NCBI GenBank assembly: GCA_937924405.1
Contig: CALDVW010000024.1
Span: 1-40,373, forward strand
Source: an uncultured Lysobacterales bacterium
GTDB taxonomy: Bacteria; Pseudomonadota; Gammaproteobacteria; Xanthomonadales; SZUA-36
Length of the DNA: 40,373 bases
Direction of reading: 5' to 3'
Each line of letters starts with the position of its first letter. Within the stretch, counting starts at the first letter, position 1. A program made the translations under genes and the position numbers. The notes under the pieces are model-generated. The model saw only the letters and a program-made list of their open reading frames with translations. It had not been told where the DNA came from and ran no database searches. Shown in pieces: positions 1 to 8,102 of the stretch.

Positions 1-657
1 GTTGTAGGTAATGTAAAGAACTCGGCGCGCCTGGTCCGTGCGGTTGGGATGCGAGCGGTGCGGCGCATAGGAATCGAAAAACACGGCATCGCCAGGCAGG
101 CAGTGAACCGCTGTGTATTCCACGTGATCCGTATCGTCGTCGGTCAGCGGAGCCCACATCGACCCCAGCACACCCTGCCTGTGCATGCCGGCAATCATTT
201 CCAGGCTGCCGTTAGCTTCGTTGGTTTCATCGACAGCAATCATGGCGGTAATATGCAGATCAGCAAATTCATCCCATCCGGCCTGTACGTCCTGGTGTTC
301 CCTGAACCCATCCCCGCCCGGCATTTTGAAATTTATCTTGTCCTTGAACAGCACCGCCTCCTCGCCGAACAGCTCCGAAACCGCCAACTGCATGCGACGG
401 GCCGTGATCAGTTTCGAAAATCCTTCGTGGTAAGGGACAAAATTTTCGATCCGGCACAGTATCCGTGAGCCGTCCGCCTGGCTTTCCTCGAAATACATCA
501 TGTATTTGCCGGGAACTTCAGGAAATCCGGCTACCTCTTCGGTCCAGTCACTGATCGCCTGCACCTCGTCGCTGGAATACATTCCGCGCACCAGCAGGAA
601 GCCGTCGCGGTGAAATTGTTCAATCTGTTGATCGCTGAGTATTTTTTCCGGATTCAT
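1..657 (-). CDS. Phytanoyl-CoA dioxygenase (PhyH) family Fe(II)/2-oxoglutarate oxygenase, 3' end cut by window
   Basis: Seen: an open frame from ATG at 657 to the left edge gives 219 codons with no stop, so the C-terminus lies outside the window. It begins MNPEKILSDQQIEQFHRDG, the usual PhyH opening. The iron-binding HxD motif lies in FREHQDVQAGW, and the distal iron His and 2-oxoglutarate Arg region is PHRSHPNRTDQARRVLYITY. Known: PhyH enzymes hydroxylate small acids and acyl compounds, and some act on aminoethylphosphonate (PhnY type). Context: it starts 33 bp after the YidC-like gene, the last visible member of the phosphonate operon. Inference: it may hydroxylate AEP or a phosphonate-bearing product. 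An unrelated acyl or amino-acid substrate remains possible. Family assignment is secure; the substrate is not. Confidence 0.85.
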   Translation of the reverse strand, partial: MNPEKILSDQQIEQFHRDGFLLVRGMYSSDEVQAISDWTEEVAGFPEVPGKYMMYFEESQADGSRILCRIENFVPYHEGFSKLITARRMQLAVSELFGEEAVLFKDKINFKMPGGDGFREHQDVQAGWDEFADLHITAMIAVDETNEANGSLEMIAGMHRQGVLGSMWAPLTDDDTDHVEYTAVHCLPGDAVFFDSYAPHRSHPNRTDQARRVLYITYN

Positions 658-690
658 TCCAATGTCTTTTCCATGGGGCGTAATTCGATC

Positions 691-2085
691 TTAGCGGCGA
701 GCCCAAAGACTCTTGATGACCGAAATCAGGTTGTTGCTCGTCCAGTAGAGCACCATGCCGGCCGGGAAAGTATAAAACAGGGCGAAAAACGCCACGGCCA
801 GCAACAGCATGTTGCGAACCTGCTTTTTCCGCAGTTCGGCGTTCAGGGCCAGTGGATTGTGCAAAGCGGACGCGACAACCGACAACCCCGTCATAAGGAA
901 GGGCAACAGGTTCAGTTCCGCGCCGAAAAACGGCAGACGGAACGGTAACCGGAACAGGTCATCCGGTCGCGAAAGGTCTGAGATCCACAGGAATCCCGTA
1001 TTGAGAAGATGGATATTTTCCGCCAGCATGTCGAATGCGCCGATGAAGACCGGAATGACCACGGCTACCCCCATCATGCTTTTCAGGCTGTACAGGGGGT
1101 GCACCCGCTCGGTTTTATAAAGCGCCAGGATTTTCGCCGACTGCTGCTCGCCTTTGAAGTTTTTCTTGATGCGCTGCAACTCCGGCGCCAGCCTGGCCTC
1201 TGTTTCATTGACCTGTTGCTGAAAGCGGTCGGCAATCCGGATTAAAGGCAGCATCAACACATTAACGATCAGTGACAGGGCCATGACCGACAAGCCCCAG
1301 GAAGGAATCAGCAAAGCCAGGCCAGCCAGCAGGTGGAACAGGCCGAAACAGATCCAGCGTAACCAGAACCAGAGCCCAGCGTACAGCAGGTTGCTCAGTT
1401 CGGGGTCGGCCCTGCTCAATACTTTCGGTTCAAGCGGACCGAGATAGAATGCCCATTGCCCCTCAGCGCCATCGATGCTGATTGCCGCGTCCTGCCTGTC
1501 CTCCGCCGTCTCCAGCCGGGCAACTGCTTCTTCCGGCGGGGCGGCCATCAGTGTCCAGTAGCGATTGCGGAAGCCCAGCCACTGGCCGGTCGTCACCTCG
1601 GCCGCATCGGTATCGTCGAAACCGATCTGTTGAACCTCGCCATCAGTCATCACCGCATAGCGGCTTTGTTCCAGCCAGGTGCCAAAACCGGCCGCTTCAC
1701 GGGGACGGAATGACTCTCCCGATTGAACCGAAAGCTGGTATTTACCCGCCGTTTCAAGCTCAATCCGGTAACCCTTGGATGGAATCCGCCAGGTCAGCGA
1801 GGCGCCGCCCTGAACGAAACGCAGCTCGTACTGGTCATCCGACTTCTTTTCAGTTTGCTGCCAGCCGCCGGAACCTTCCGGTCCGAAATTGATGACCGAA
1901 GAATCACCAAATTGTTGAACCCGCGAATTTTCGCCCACACACATCGGAAAACAGGCGAAAGCGGATTTCAGATTGCCTGAAGCATCAAAGGTCAGGCGCA
2001 GTGTGTCGGTATTAACCTGCGTCTCCGCGGCGGCATTCAGACTCAATGCCAGCAGGAACAGCATAACGGCGATTCGCTTACTCAT
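691..2085 (-). CDS. Divergent YidC/Oxa1-family membrane insertase paralogue
   Basis: A 464-residue protein with an N-terminal signal/anchor (about residues 5-20), a periplasmic domain of about 200 residues and a C-terminal Oxa1 core with membrane segments near 240-262, 263-282, 338-358, 392-410 and 425-455. PSWGLSVMALSLIVNVLMLP (261-280) aligns by eye with the first core helix of E. coli YidC. The conserved groove arginine of that helix is replaced by Asn275. At 464 residues it is shorter than a housekeeping gammaproteobacterial YidC (about 550), mostly in the periplasmic domain. ATG 2085 is preferred over an upstream in-frame codon at 2268, because the latter would run deep into the preceding gene; the chosen start overlaps that gene by 8 bp and begins with a clear signal segment. 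Housekeeping yidC normally sits with rnpA and mnmE, so this is probably a second, specialised copy for the phosphonate system. Confidence 0.85.
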   Translation of the reverse strand: MSKRIAVMLFLLALSLNAAAETQVNTDTLRLTFDASGNLKSAFACFPMCVGENSRVQQFGDSSVINFGPEGSGGWQQTEKKSDDQYELRFVQGGASLTWRIPSKGYRIELETAGKYQLSVQSGESFRPREAAGFGTWLEQSRYAVMTDGEVQQIGFDDTDAAEVTTGQWLGFRNRYWTLMAAPPEEAVARLETAEDRQDAAISIDGAEGQWAFYLGPLEPKVLSRADPELSNLLYAGLWFWLRWICFGLFHLLAGLALLIPSWGLSVMALSLIVNVLMLPLIRIADRFQQQVNETEARLAPELQRIKKNFKGEQQSAKILALYKTERVHPLYSLKSMMGVAVVIPVFIGAFDMLAENIHLLNTGFLWISDLSRPDDLFRLPFRLPFFGAELNLLPFLMTGLSVVASALHNPLALNAELRKKQVRNMLLLAVAFFALFYTFPAGMVLYWTSNNLISVIKSLWARR

Positions 2086-3259
2086 CTTCGGCCGCCCTTC
2101 TGGCCTGAGCTTTTTCATCCGCCAACCGGGCGATTTCACCGGCACCGGCCGGAATGCTGTGGCCCAGACGAAATACCATGTTGTCGCGCAATTCGCGCAT
2201 TTTTGCGCGGAATCTGTCGGGATCTGTGAGCAAGCGTTCAACGGCTGCCGGTGCCTGTTGCAAGGCATCGGGAGAGACGATTTCGCCCACCAGCTTGCGT
2301 ATGGAGGACTCGACCGGCTCCAGCCCCAGCTCGCGCCAATTGGGATTCCGGATACGGCGCTTCACATCGATGAACAACACCGGTTTTTCAAGCCCCAGGG
2401 CGTACTCGATCGCCATGGCTGACCAATCGCTGACCAGGACATCAGAACGCATGATGGAATCGGTCTCGCCCATTTGATCGACATATTCAAATCGTTCGTG
2501 TTCGAAGTATCTGGTACGTACGGAGGAGATGGCTGCGGGTGTCCGGATGTTGCTCTGATAATGTGGCCGCATGATGACCCGGTAGCCTGCCTCGAGCAGA
2601 ATACCGATCAATTCGGCGCCACAGGTATTGAAAATGGAACTATCACCCCAGGTTGGCGCAATCAGAACGGTGGCAGGCTGACCCGCCTCCCTGCCACCCT
2701 GGTAAGCCGCGCCCTGTGCGATGACCTCTTCCAGTCTCGGGTGGCCATAATCGAATAGGTGCTTGGGGGGCAGGCCCTTGAGTGCCTCGCGCTTGCGGAT
2801 TTCCTCCACCTGGTGGGGCCCGGTGCAAAACAGGCTTTCATAGTGGTCGAAGGAATTTTCATTATCGACCATATGGGTGCTACCCATGCTGTGAAACAGG
2901 TAGATGTAATGCACCGGGTGCAGGGACCGCTTTAATTGCAGGTTCTGCAGATCCATCATGGTCAGCACGAACACATCGGACTGGTTGACCTGGAAGAATA
3001 TGGTCAGGAACAGGCCTTGCGGAATATACAAGGCACGGAAGTTGTCATTCTGTCGGGACATTCCCGGATCCGATGCGTCGGAGGTGACGTATACCGTCTT
3101 ATGCCCCAGAGGGCCGTTAAGGTGTTCGATCAGGCCGGAAAACTGGTGCCAGTCCTGCCCGCTTTCCGAATAGATGACGATGTTACGCCATTCCCAGTCC
3201 AGCTTTTTGAATTTCCGCCAGCCTTTCCAGCCAGCAAAAAAGGACATACCAGGCTTCAT
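2078..3259 (-). CDS. CDP-glycerol glycerophosphotransferase (TagB/TagF)-like transferase
   Basis: A 393-residue soluble or peripheral protein with the GT-B-like organisation of the TagB/TagF family. Visible family features are LFHSMGSTHM (first conserved His region), APTWGDSS, MRPHYQ (second His) and DVLVSDWSAMAIEYALGLEK followed by PVLFID. Known: the family moves a phospho-alditol from a CDP-activated donor to a growing polymer or lipid-linked acceptor at the inner face of the membrane. Context: it lies between the small membrane protein gene (15 bp gap) and the YidC-like gene (8 bp overlap) in an operon that makes aminoethylphosphonate and encodes two cytidylyltransferase-like domains. Inference: it transfers a phosphonate from CMP-phosphonate to an envelope glycan or lipid, chemically parallel to its known relatives. 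Family certainty is high; donor and acceptor are inferred. Confidence 0.85.
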   Translation of the reverse strand: MKPGMSFFAGWKGWRKFKKLDWEWRNIVIYSESGQDWHQFSGLIEHLNGPLGHKTVYVTSDASDPGMSRQNDNFRALYIPQGLFLTIFFQVNQSDVFVLTMMDLQNLQLKRSLHPVHYIYLFHSMGSTHMVDNENSFDHYESLFCTGPHQVEEIRKREALKGLPPKHLFDYGHPRLEEVIAQGAAYQGGREAGQPATVLIAPTWGDSSIFNTCGAELIGILLEAGYRVIMRPHYQSNIRTPAAISSVRTRYFEHERFEYVDQMGETDSIMRSDVLVSDWSAMAIEYALGLEKPVLFIDVKRRIRNPNWRELGLEPVESSIRKLVGEIVSPDALQQAPAAVERLLTDPDRFRAKMRELRDNMVFRLGHSIPAGAGEIARLADEKAQARRAAEDE

Positions 3260-3274
3260 TACCGGTCCGCGGGG

Positions 3275-3514
3275 TCAGTCAGGCGTTTCACCGGAAGAAG
3301 GTTCCGGCTTGCTGTTTCTTTTGAACAGTCTTTTGATCTTGTACCAATAGGTCTTCACGGCCAGTGCAATTGAGGCGAAAATTCCAACGATTGCGGAAAC
3401 CACCATACTCCCGGTGCTTGGATCCAGGTAGGCAAAAGCAGCGGGAGAAATCAGCAGCATCGAAGCAGCAAGCAGGATCTGCATTGATCTTAGATAGTTA
3501 TTGGCAATTTTCAT
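3275..3514 (-). CDS. Small secreted or membrane protein with YLDPSTGS motif
   Basis: A 79-residue protein: a signal-like hydrophobic segment (about residues 10-28, ending PAAFA), the sequence YLDPSTGSM, a second hydrophobic helix (about 37-54, VVSAIVGIFASIALAV), then a basic tail KIKRLFKR. Small proteins with a Y-L-D-P-x-T-G-S motif followed by one membrane helix recur near surface-polysaccharide and phosphonate genes in many bacteria (recollection, not searched), but I know of no assigned function. It is 15 bp upstream of the TagF-like gene and 19 bp downstream of the AEP transaminase gene, so it is co-transcribed with them. It could be a membrane scaffold for the transferase or a client of the neighbouring YidC-like insertase; both ideas are inference. 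Confidence 0.75.
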   Translation of the reverse strand: MKIANNYLRSMQILLAASMLLISPAAFAYLDPSTGSMVVSAIVGIFASIALAVKTYWYKIKRLFKRNSKPEPSSGETPD

Positions 3515-3533
3515 GTCGGGATTTTAACACCGT

Positions 3534-4613
3534 TCAGCCGGAAAAGACCGCCTGCAAAGCCGCCAGCAGTCGCTCCATGTCGTAGTTGCTGATGTCGCCC
3601 ATGGTCGAAATCCGGAACATTTCGGCCGCCAGGCTGCCCTGGCCCGCGTAGATGACAAACCCGCGTTGCTTCAGGCCATCGTGGATCAGCTCGTACGTTT
3701 TTCCCTTCGGCAGACGGTAGGCGTTGAGCACACAGGACGACTCACCCGGACTCAATAGCGGTTCGACGCCTGCTCTGGTCAGCACCCGCTTCACCTGTCC
3801 GGCGAGGTGGCTGTAGTGGGCATGACGGCCCTGCCAGCCGCCGCTAAGCGCCAGTTCCTGCAACGCAGCATTCAGCGCCAGCATGGCGTTGACGGGGGGC
3901 GTGAAGGGCGTCGTCCGGCTGTCCTGCTTCTCCGCCCACAGCGGCAGATGAAGATAAAGGCTGCGCGGGGGATCGGCCGCTTTTTTCAGCGCTGAACGGC
4001 GGCAGACCACGAAGCACATTCCCGGTATTCCATGCAGGCATTTATTGGCTGTTACGGCGCAGGCGAGCAAGGCGGGTGATTCAAATGGAATGGCCTCGGC
4101 GCCAAAGCTGGAAACGGCATCCAGCAGCAGTTCCACCCCGTGCTGTTCACAAAGCTCCGCAAGCCGGTCAATATCGTTCAGGCGCCCCGTCGTGGTTTCG
4201 TGGTGAACCGCGGCGAGGTGACTGAAGCTGCCACCAGCCAGCAACGGCCCAAGCTTTGCGTAGTCGATAGCGTCTGTCCACGGATGCTCCAGGGTCTGGT
4301 GTTCAATACCGTGAATATCAGCAATGCGGCTGATTCGCTCGCCATAGACTCCGTTTTCGATGACGAGCAATCGTGCATCGCGGGGCAGCAGCGAGGCGAG
4401 CATGGACTCCAGTGCGGTGGTTCCGGATCCGCCCAGCAGAACCGCCGCCCACCCGGCAGGGTCACAACCGTAGACTTCGAGCAGGGCGCTGCGAACGCGA
4501 TCCTGCAATTTGAAAAATTCGGGTTCACGGTGGCACAGGTCCTGGCTAACCGCGGCCTTGCGAACTCGTTCAGACAGGCTGACAGGCCCGGGATTCAGAA
4601 GAATGTATCGCAT
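3534..4613 (-). CDS. phnW: 2-aminoethylphosphonate-pyruvate transaminase (PLP)
   Basis: A 359-residue class V aminotransferase. It opens LLNPGPVSLSERV, has the glycine-rich phosphate-binding stretch LLGGSGTTALES (59-70), the HHETTTG signature (137-143), the cofactor Asp in LLLDAVSSFG (163-171) and the Schiff-base Lys191 in TANKCLHGIPG. The length matches the PhnW family (about 365). In catabolism PhnW converts AEP plus pyruvate to phosphonoacetaldehyde plus alanine. Here no phosphonatase (phnX) is nearby, and PEP mutase and phosphonopyruvate decarboxylase are upstream in the same operon. The enzyme therefore most likely runs in the biosynthetic direction, aminating phosphonoacetaldehyde to AEP. 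Start ATG 4613 lies 12 bp after the methyltransferase stop codon. Confidence 0.92.
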   Translation of the reverse strand: MRYILLNPGPVSLSERVRKAAVSQDLCHREPEFFKLQDRVRSALLEVYGCDPAGWAAVLLGGSGTTALESMLASLLPRDARLLVIENGVYGERISRIADIHGIEHQTLEHPWTDAIDYAKLGPLLAGGSFSHLAAVHHETTTGRLNDIDRLAELCEQHGVELLLDAVSSFGAEAIPFESPALLACAVTANKCLHGIPGMCFVVCRRSALKKAADPPRSLYLHLPLWAEKQDSRTTPFTPPVNAMLALNAALQELALSGGWQGRHAHYSHLAGQVKRVLTRAGVEPLLSPGESSCVLNAYRLPKGKTYELIHDGLKQRGFVIYAGQGSLAAEMFRISTMGDISNYDMERLLAALQAVFSG

Positions 4614-4625
4614 CGGCGGTAGCGC

Positions 4626-5225
4626 TCAGAGCGCCGCGCGGTACCAGAGCAGAACTGCGGCACCGATCTCGAACAGGGTGTACACCAACTCACCGTTGCG
4701 GATCATCGATTGGCGCATATCCCACTCGGCGTCCTGGTTGGCTTTCCATTTCAGGCCCGTTGGAAACATGGCGGGGATATTGCTGCTCCAGGCATGCCAT
4801 TCGTCACCGAAAATCCCCTCCAGCTTGTGGTCTTCATAGCGGATCGCCGCGGGATAATAGAACAGGAAGAAAAAAGCGACCACCGCCACCACGAACCAGT
4901 TGGCGCAAGCCAGGGTGAACCCGCCCAGAATCAGAAAATTACCCAGATAGAGGGGGTGGCGCACCAGTGAATAGGCGCCGGTGCTTGCCAGCTTCTTGTT
5001 TTTGTAAATCACGCCGGCCGCGTAAATCCGCCAAAGCTGGCCGATCGCTGCAATCACAAAGCCGATGATAATCCTCTGTTCTCCCGCGGGAACCGTGAAA
5101 TAGGCACATACCCACAGCAGGATCAGACCGAAACCCTGCCTTGAAGCCTCGTGAAAACGCAACCGGTCGATGACCCCGAGCAAGCCTTTACGGTTACCCA
5201 TTTTTTCTATGCGGCTTGATGCCAT
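4626..5225 (-). CDS. ICMT/PEMT-type integral membrane methyltransferase
   Basis: A 199-residue membrane protein with four or five hydrophobic helices (about 33-47, 52-70, 95-113, 115-133 and a C-terminal one). It carries the isoprenylcysteine-carboxyl-methyltransferase/phospholipid-N-methyltransferase pattern: GAYSLVRHPLYLGNFL in the middle and YEDHKLEGIFGDEW further on, the two parts that bind S-adenosylmethionine. ATG 5225 has a strong ribosome-binding site, GAGGAG, 7 nt upstream. It lies between the decarboxylase (80 bp gap) and the AEP transaminase (12 bp gap). Inference: it methylates a membrane-linked group in this pathway, for example the amino or phosphonate group of AEP on a lipid carrier. 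The family also includes enzymes of unrelated substrate range, so the substrate is open. Confidence 0.8.
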   Translation of the reverse strand: MASSRIEKMGNRKGLLGVIDRLRFHEASRQGFGLILLWVCAYFTVPAGEQRIIIGFVIAAIGQLWRIYAAGVIYKNKKLASTGAYSLVRHPLYLGNFLILGGFTLACANWFVVAVVAFFFLFYYPAAIRYEDHKLEGIFGDEWHAWSSNIPAMFPTGLKWKANQDAEWDMRQSMIRNGELVYTLFEIGAAVLLWYRAAL

Positions 5226-5305
5226 TCAAAAGCTCCTCAGGTCATGCGCATGATCCGCCATTGTAAGTCCCGTGACACGATCTAGCCAGAAAAAGGGTAG
5301 TGAAA

Positions 5306-6469
5306 CTACAACGCTGACCAGGGAACATCCACACCCAGGTGATGCATCAGTCTCTGCTTGACATCCCTGGGGCTGACATCCGGCCTGGGCAGCTCATCCG
5401 GTACTCCCGGCTTTGTTTTCAACTGCAATAATGAGGGACCCGATTGACCCTGCAGGAAAGACTGAAGTTGTGCGGACGTCAGCGCCTCTGCAGCCTCACC
5501 ATAGCCACAGGCCCTGGCGATGGCTGCAAAGCTCACGCCGCGGCTAACGGTTGACTGGCCGCCAGTGGAATCGTGCACGCCGTTGTCCAGAACCAGGTGA
5601 CGAAAATTTTCTCCGCCATAAGCCCCGATGGTCGCCAGGTTGCCCATCCTCATCAGGACTGCGCCATCGCCATCCGCAACCAGCACCTGCTTCCCGGGCA
5701 AGGCCAGTGAGAGCCCGAGACCCAGCGAAGAGGCGCAACCCATCGAGCCGACCATGTAGAGCTGATTGGAACGGTCTTCAATGGCAAACAATTCGCGACC
5801 GGTGAAGCCGGTCGTGCCAATGACGATGCTTTCCTCCAACGGAGTACCCTCCACCACCAGGCGCAGGGCCTGTTGACGGGTCATTTCCGCGTCATTGCTG
5901 TAAAAATCGCTCTCCGCCAAGGCAGCCGGAGCAGAGCGGGGAGACCACCGGCTGTTCAGTGCAGCCGGCTCGACCGAACCTTTGCGCATAATGAGGGCAT
6001 AAGGCAGGCCAGTGCGCTCCATCTGCCAGTTGGCCACCATCAGGGCCCCCTCGACGTCTTCGGCCTGGCGTGGAAACCAATCCCAGGGAATCTGTAATTC
6101 GTCGAGAATTCGCCCGGTGATCTGCCCCATCAGTTCATGCTGCGGCTCATCCTGCAGGCCGGGTTCACCGCGCAGCGTGATAATCAGGAGGATGGGAATC
6201 CGGAATACCCAGTTCAGAGAACTCAGGGGGCTGACCGCGTTACCGAGCCCGGAATTCTGCATCATGGCGACCGTTCTTTTCCCGGCCAACGCGGCTCCGG
6301 TGGCCGTTGCCACGGCGTCTCCTTCATTGGCCGATGAAATATAAACCATCTCCGGGTCGTCGATCACATTGTTGATGAATGGCGTGAGGAAGGAACAGGG
6401 CACGCCGGCCCAGGTGTTGAACCCGAGCGCCTTGGCGGGTGCGATGAAATCCACGGCCCGAATGGCCAT
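5306..6469 (-). CDS. ppd: Phosphonopyruvate decarboxylase (thiamine diphosphate)
   Basis: A 387-residue ThDP enzyme of the sulfopyruvate/phosphonopyruvate decarboxylase type. The N-terminal pyrimidine-binding half contains NTWAGVPCSFLTPFINNVID and SSANEGDAVATATGAALAG, with the catalytic Glu. The C-terminal half has the ThDP motif starting VADGDGAVLMRMGN and ending at LVLDNGVHDSTGGQST (roughly 260-300). Known: it converts phosphonopyruvate to phosphonoacetaldehyde and CO2, the irreversible step that pulls the unfavourable PEP mutase reaction forward. Its ATG overlaps the TGA of pepM by one base, indicating translational coupling. The length is standard for Ppd. The neighbouring PEP mutase supports phosphonopyruvate, rather than sulfopyruvate, as substrate. 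Confidence 0.94.
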   Translation of the reverse strand: MAIRAVDFIAPAKALGFNTWAGVPCSFLTPFINNVIDDPEMVYISSANEGDAVATATGAALAGKRTVAMMQNSGLGNAVSPLSSLNWVFRIPILLIITLRGEPGLQDEPQHELMGQITGRILDELQIPWDWFPRQAEDVEGALMVANWQMERTGLPYALIMRKGSVEPAALNSRWSPRSAPAALAESDFYSNDAEMTRQQALRLVVEGTPLEESIVIGTTGFTGRELFAIEDRSNQLYMVGSMGCASSLGLGLSLALPGKQVLVADGDGAVLMRMGNLATIGAYGGENFRHLVLDNGVHDSTGGQSTVSRGVSFAAIARACGYGEAAEALTSAQLQSFLQGQSGPSLLQLKTKPGVPDELPRPDVSPRDVKQRLMHHLGVDVPWSAL

Positions 6470-8097
6470 CAGCTGTTCCGCCCTTGCGCGAAATCTCCGG
6501 CCCGCGCCAGGTCTTCGACGTTGTTGATATCCATCCAGTGGCCTGAAATATACTGAACCTGAGGCACATGTCCGTTGGCAATCAGCCGGTTGACCAGGTC
6601 TGGGACACCCAACTCGCTGAAGTTTGCCTGGGCGCGCAATTGCTCCAGTGCTTCCAGCAGGTATGTCCGGCCCGGGCCACGCGCCCGCAGCATTCCGATC
6701 CAGCGCCCGGCCGGCTTGCGGTCATTCCAGTCCATTTCGCTGCTGATCTGCTCCAGGCTGACTTTTTGCTGGTACATGGCGCGATCATCAGCGGCCGAGC
6801 AATATGCCAGGTCGTTCTTGTTGCCCTGGGCAGTGTCCAGCGGCGACGAATCCACCACTACCAGCAGGTCGGCATCCCAGTCCATGAGGTTATTCAGAAT
6901 ATAGGTGCGGAACAGCAGGTCGCCATAGACCAGCACCGTGTCCCCGCTCACCGACTCCAGTGCGCAGCTCAGCGAAATCAGCTCATCGCTGTTTTCCCAG
7001 TCTTCATTGATAACCAGCCGCGCTCCCAGGACGTCGATTGCATCGTTGCGGTAACCCCCTACCACGGTAATGTCATTGATTCCCTGCGCCTTGAACTTGT
7101 CGACCAGCCTGCGCAACACCGTTTTTCCCGCCACCGGGATCATCACTTTAGGCCGGTCGCTGGTCAGTTCATCCATGCCCCGGCCGCGACTGGCCGCCAG
7201 GATGACGGCCGTGGCTTCCTGGCGTGCGCTGCGCGCATATATTTTTTCCGCCTCGAGCAGTTCATCCGCGCCTTGCAGGCGGAATATTTCTGACACGGTA
7301 GCCACCTGCCCTTCGACATCGACCAGCGATTCGGATTCGTGGATGGATTCAGCCGTTGCCCGCATCGCAGTAATGCCTGCCCGGATCAGGTGGTTGGCCC
7401 AGATCACCAGGCTGATGCGGTGTTCACGGAACACTTCGGTCGGTGTGGAATAATACTTGGTCGGCACGATCACCAGCGGGCAGCGATTGTCCCATTCGCG
7501 GGCGAATGCCAGGACTTCGTCGGGGCGGGACTGTTTGCTGTGAATGAGAACGGCGTCAGCGCCCGCCTGATGGTAGGCTTCACCACGCCTGAGGGCTTCC
7601 TCCAGCCCCCAGCCGGCAATCAGGGCCTCAATCCGGGCCACGATGCAGAAATCATCATCCATCTGGGCGTCTTTTCCGGCCTGGATCTTGCCGCAGAAGG
7701 CATCGGTGTCTTCCAGTTCCTGCTGTTCGCCCTGGATAAAACTGTTGGTCTTCGGAAACAGCTTGTCTTCGATGCAGACGCCGCCAATCCCGCGTTGCTC
7801 GAGCTTGGCGACGAGGCGCCGCATGTTGTTGAAATCACCATAACCGGTGTCGCCATCCAACAGGATCGGTATGGACGTGGCATCGGACATGAATTCCAGG
7901 ATTTCCACGACCTGTGTCCAGCTGAGCTCGTTGTTGTCGCGGACCGCGTGCTGGGCGGACAGCGCGAGCCCGGACCCCCAGATTCCCTTGAACCCGGCCT
8001 GCTCGACGATCTTTGCCGACAGGCCGTTATGGGCTTCCAGGATGAACTCCGTGCGGTCCGAATGGAGCAGGTTTTTCAGTTGTGTCGTTTTTTTCAT
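6469..8097 (-). CDS. pepM: Phosphoenolpyruvate mutase fused to a nucleotidyltransferase (PepM-PntC type)
   Basis: Residues 1-295 are PEP mutase, which rearranges PEP to phosphonopyruvate, the C-P bond-forming step. They carry [18 protein letters not shown], Asp54 in AVRDNNE, the metal-binding [13 protein letters not shown] (79-91) and [10 protein letters not shown] (110-119), which separates mutase from isocitrate-lyase-type relatives. Residues from about 296 to 542 are a MobA/LicC-like nucleotidyltransferase ([33 protein letters not shown]), as in bifunctional enzymes that make CMP-phosphonates. The usual LAAG of the P-loop is LAAS here. Start: ATG 8097 gives [11 protein letters not shown], like known PepM; a TTG at 8106 would overlap the preceding stop by 4 bp and is the alternative. 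The gene overlaps ppd by one base. Confidence 0.94.
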   Translation of the reverse strand: MKKTTQLKNLLHSDRTEFILEAHNGLSAKIVEQAGFKGIWGSGLALSAQHAVRDNNELSWTQVVEILEFMSDATSIPILLDGDTGYGDFNNMRRLVAKLEQRGIGGVCIEDKLFPKTNSFIQGEQQELEDTDAFCGKIQAGKDAQMDDDFCIVARIEALIAGWGLEEALRRGEAYHQAGADAVLIHSKQSRPDEVLAFAREWDNRCPLVIVPTKYYSTPTEVFREHRISLVIWANHLIRAGITAMRATAESIHESESLVDVEGQVATVSEIFRLQGADELLEAEKIYARSARQEATAVILAASRGRGMDELTSDRPKVMIPVAGKTVLRRLVDKFKAQGINDITVVGGYRNDAIDVLGARLVINEDWENSDELISLSCALESVSGDTVLVYGDLLFRTYILNNLMDWDADLLVVVDSSPLDTAQGNKNDLAYCSAADDRAMYQQKVSLEQISSEMDWNDRKPAGRWIGMLRARGPGRTYLLEALEQLRAQANFSELGVPDLVNRLIANGHVPQVQYISGHWMDINNVEDLARAGDFAQGRNS

Positions 8098-8102
8098 TGC
8101 CG

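Noticed and set aside
2086..2268. Longer N-terminus for the YidC-like protein starting at 2268
   Set aside because: It would overlap the TagF-like gene by about 190 bp and hides a clean signal segment that begins at 2085.
3534..6469. Phosphonate breakdown (PhnW/PhnX pathway)
   Set aside because: No phosphonoacetaldehyde hydrolase or C-P lyase gene is present, while PEP mutase and decarboxylase in the same operon point to synthesis.
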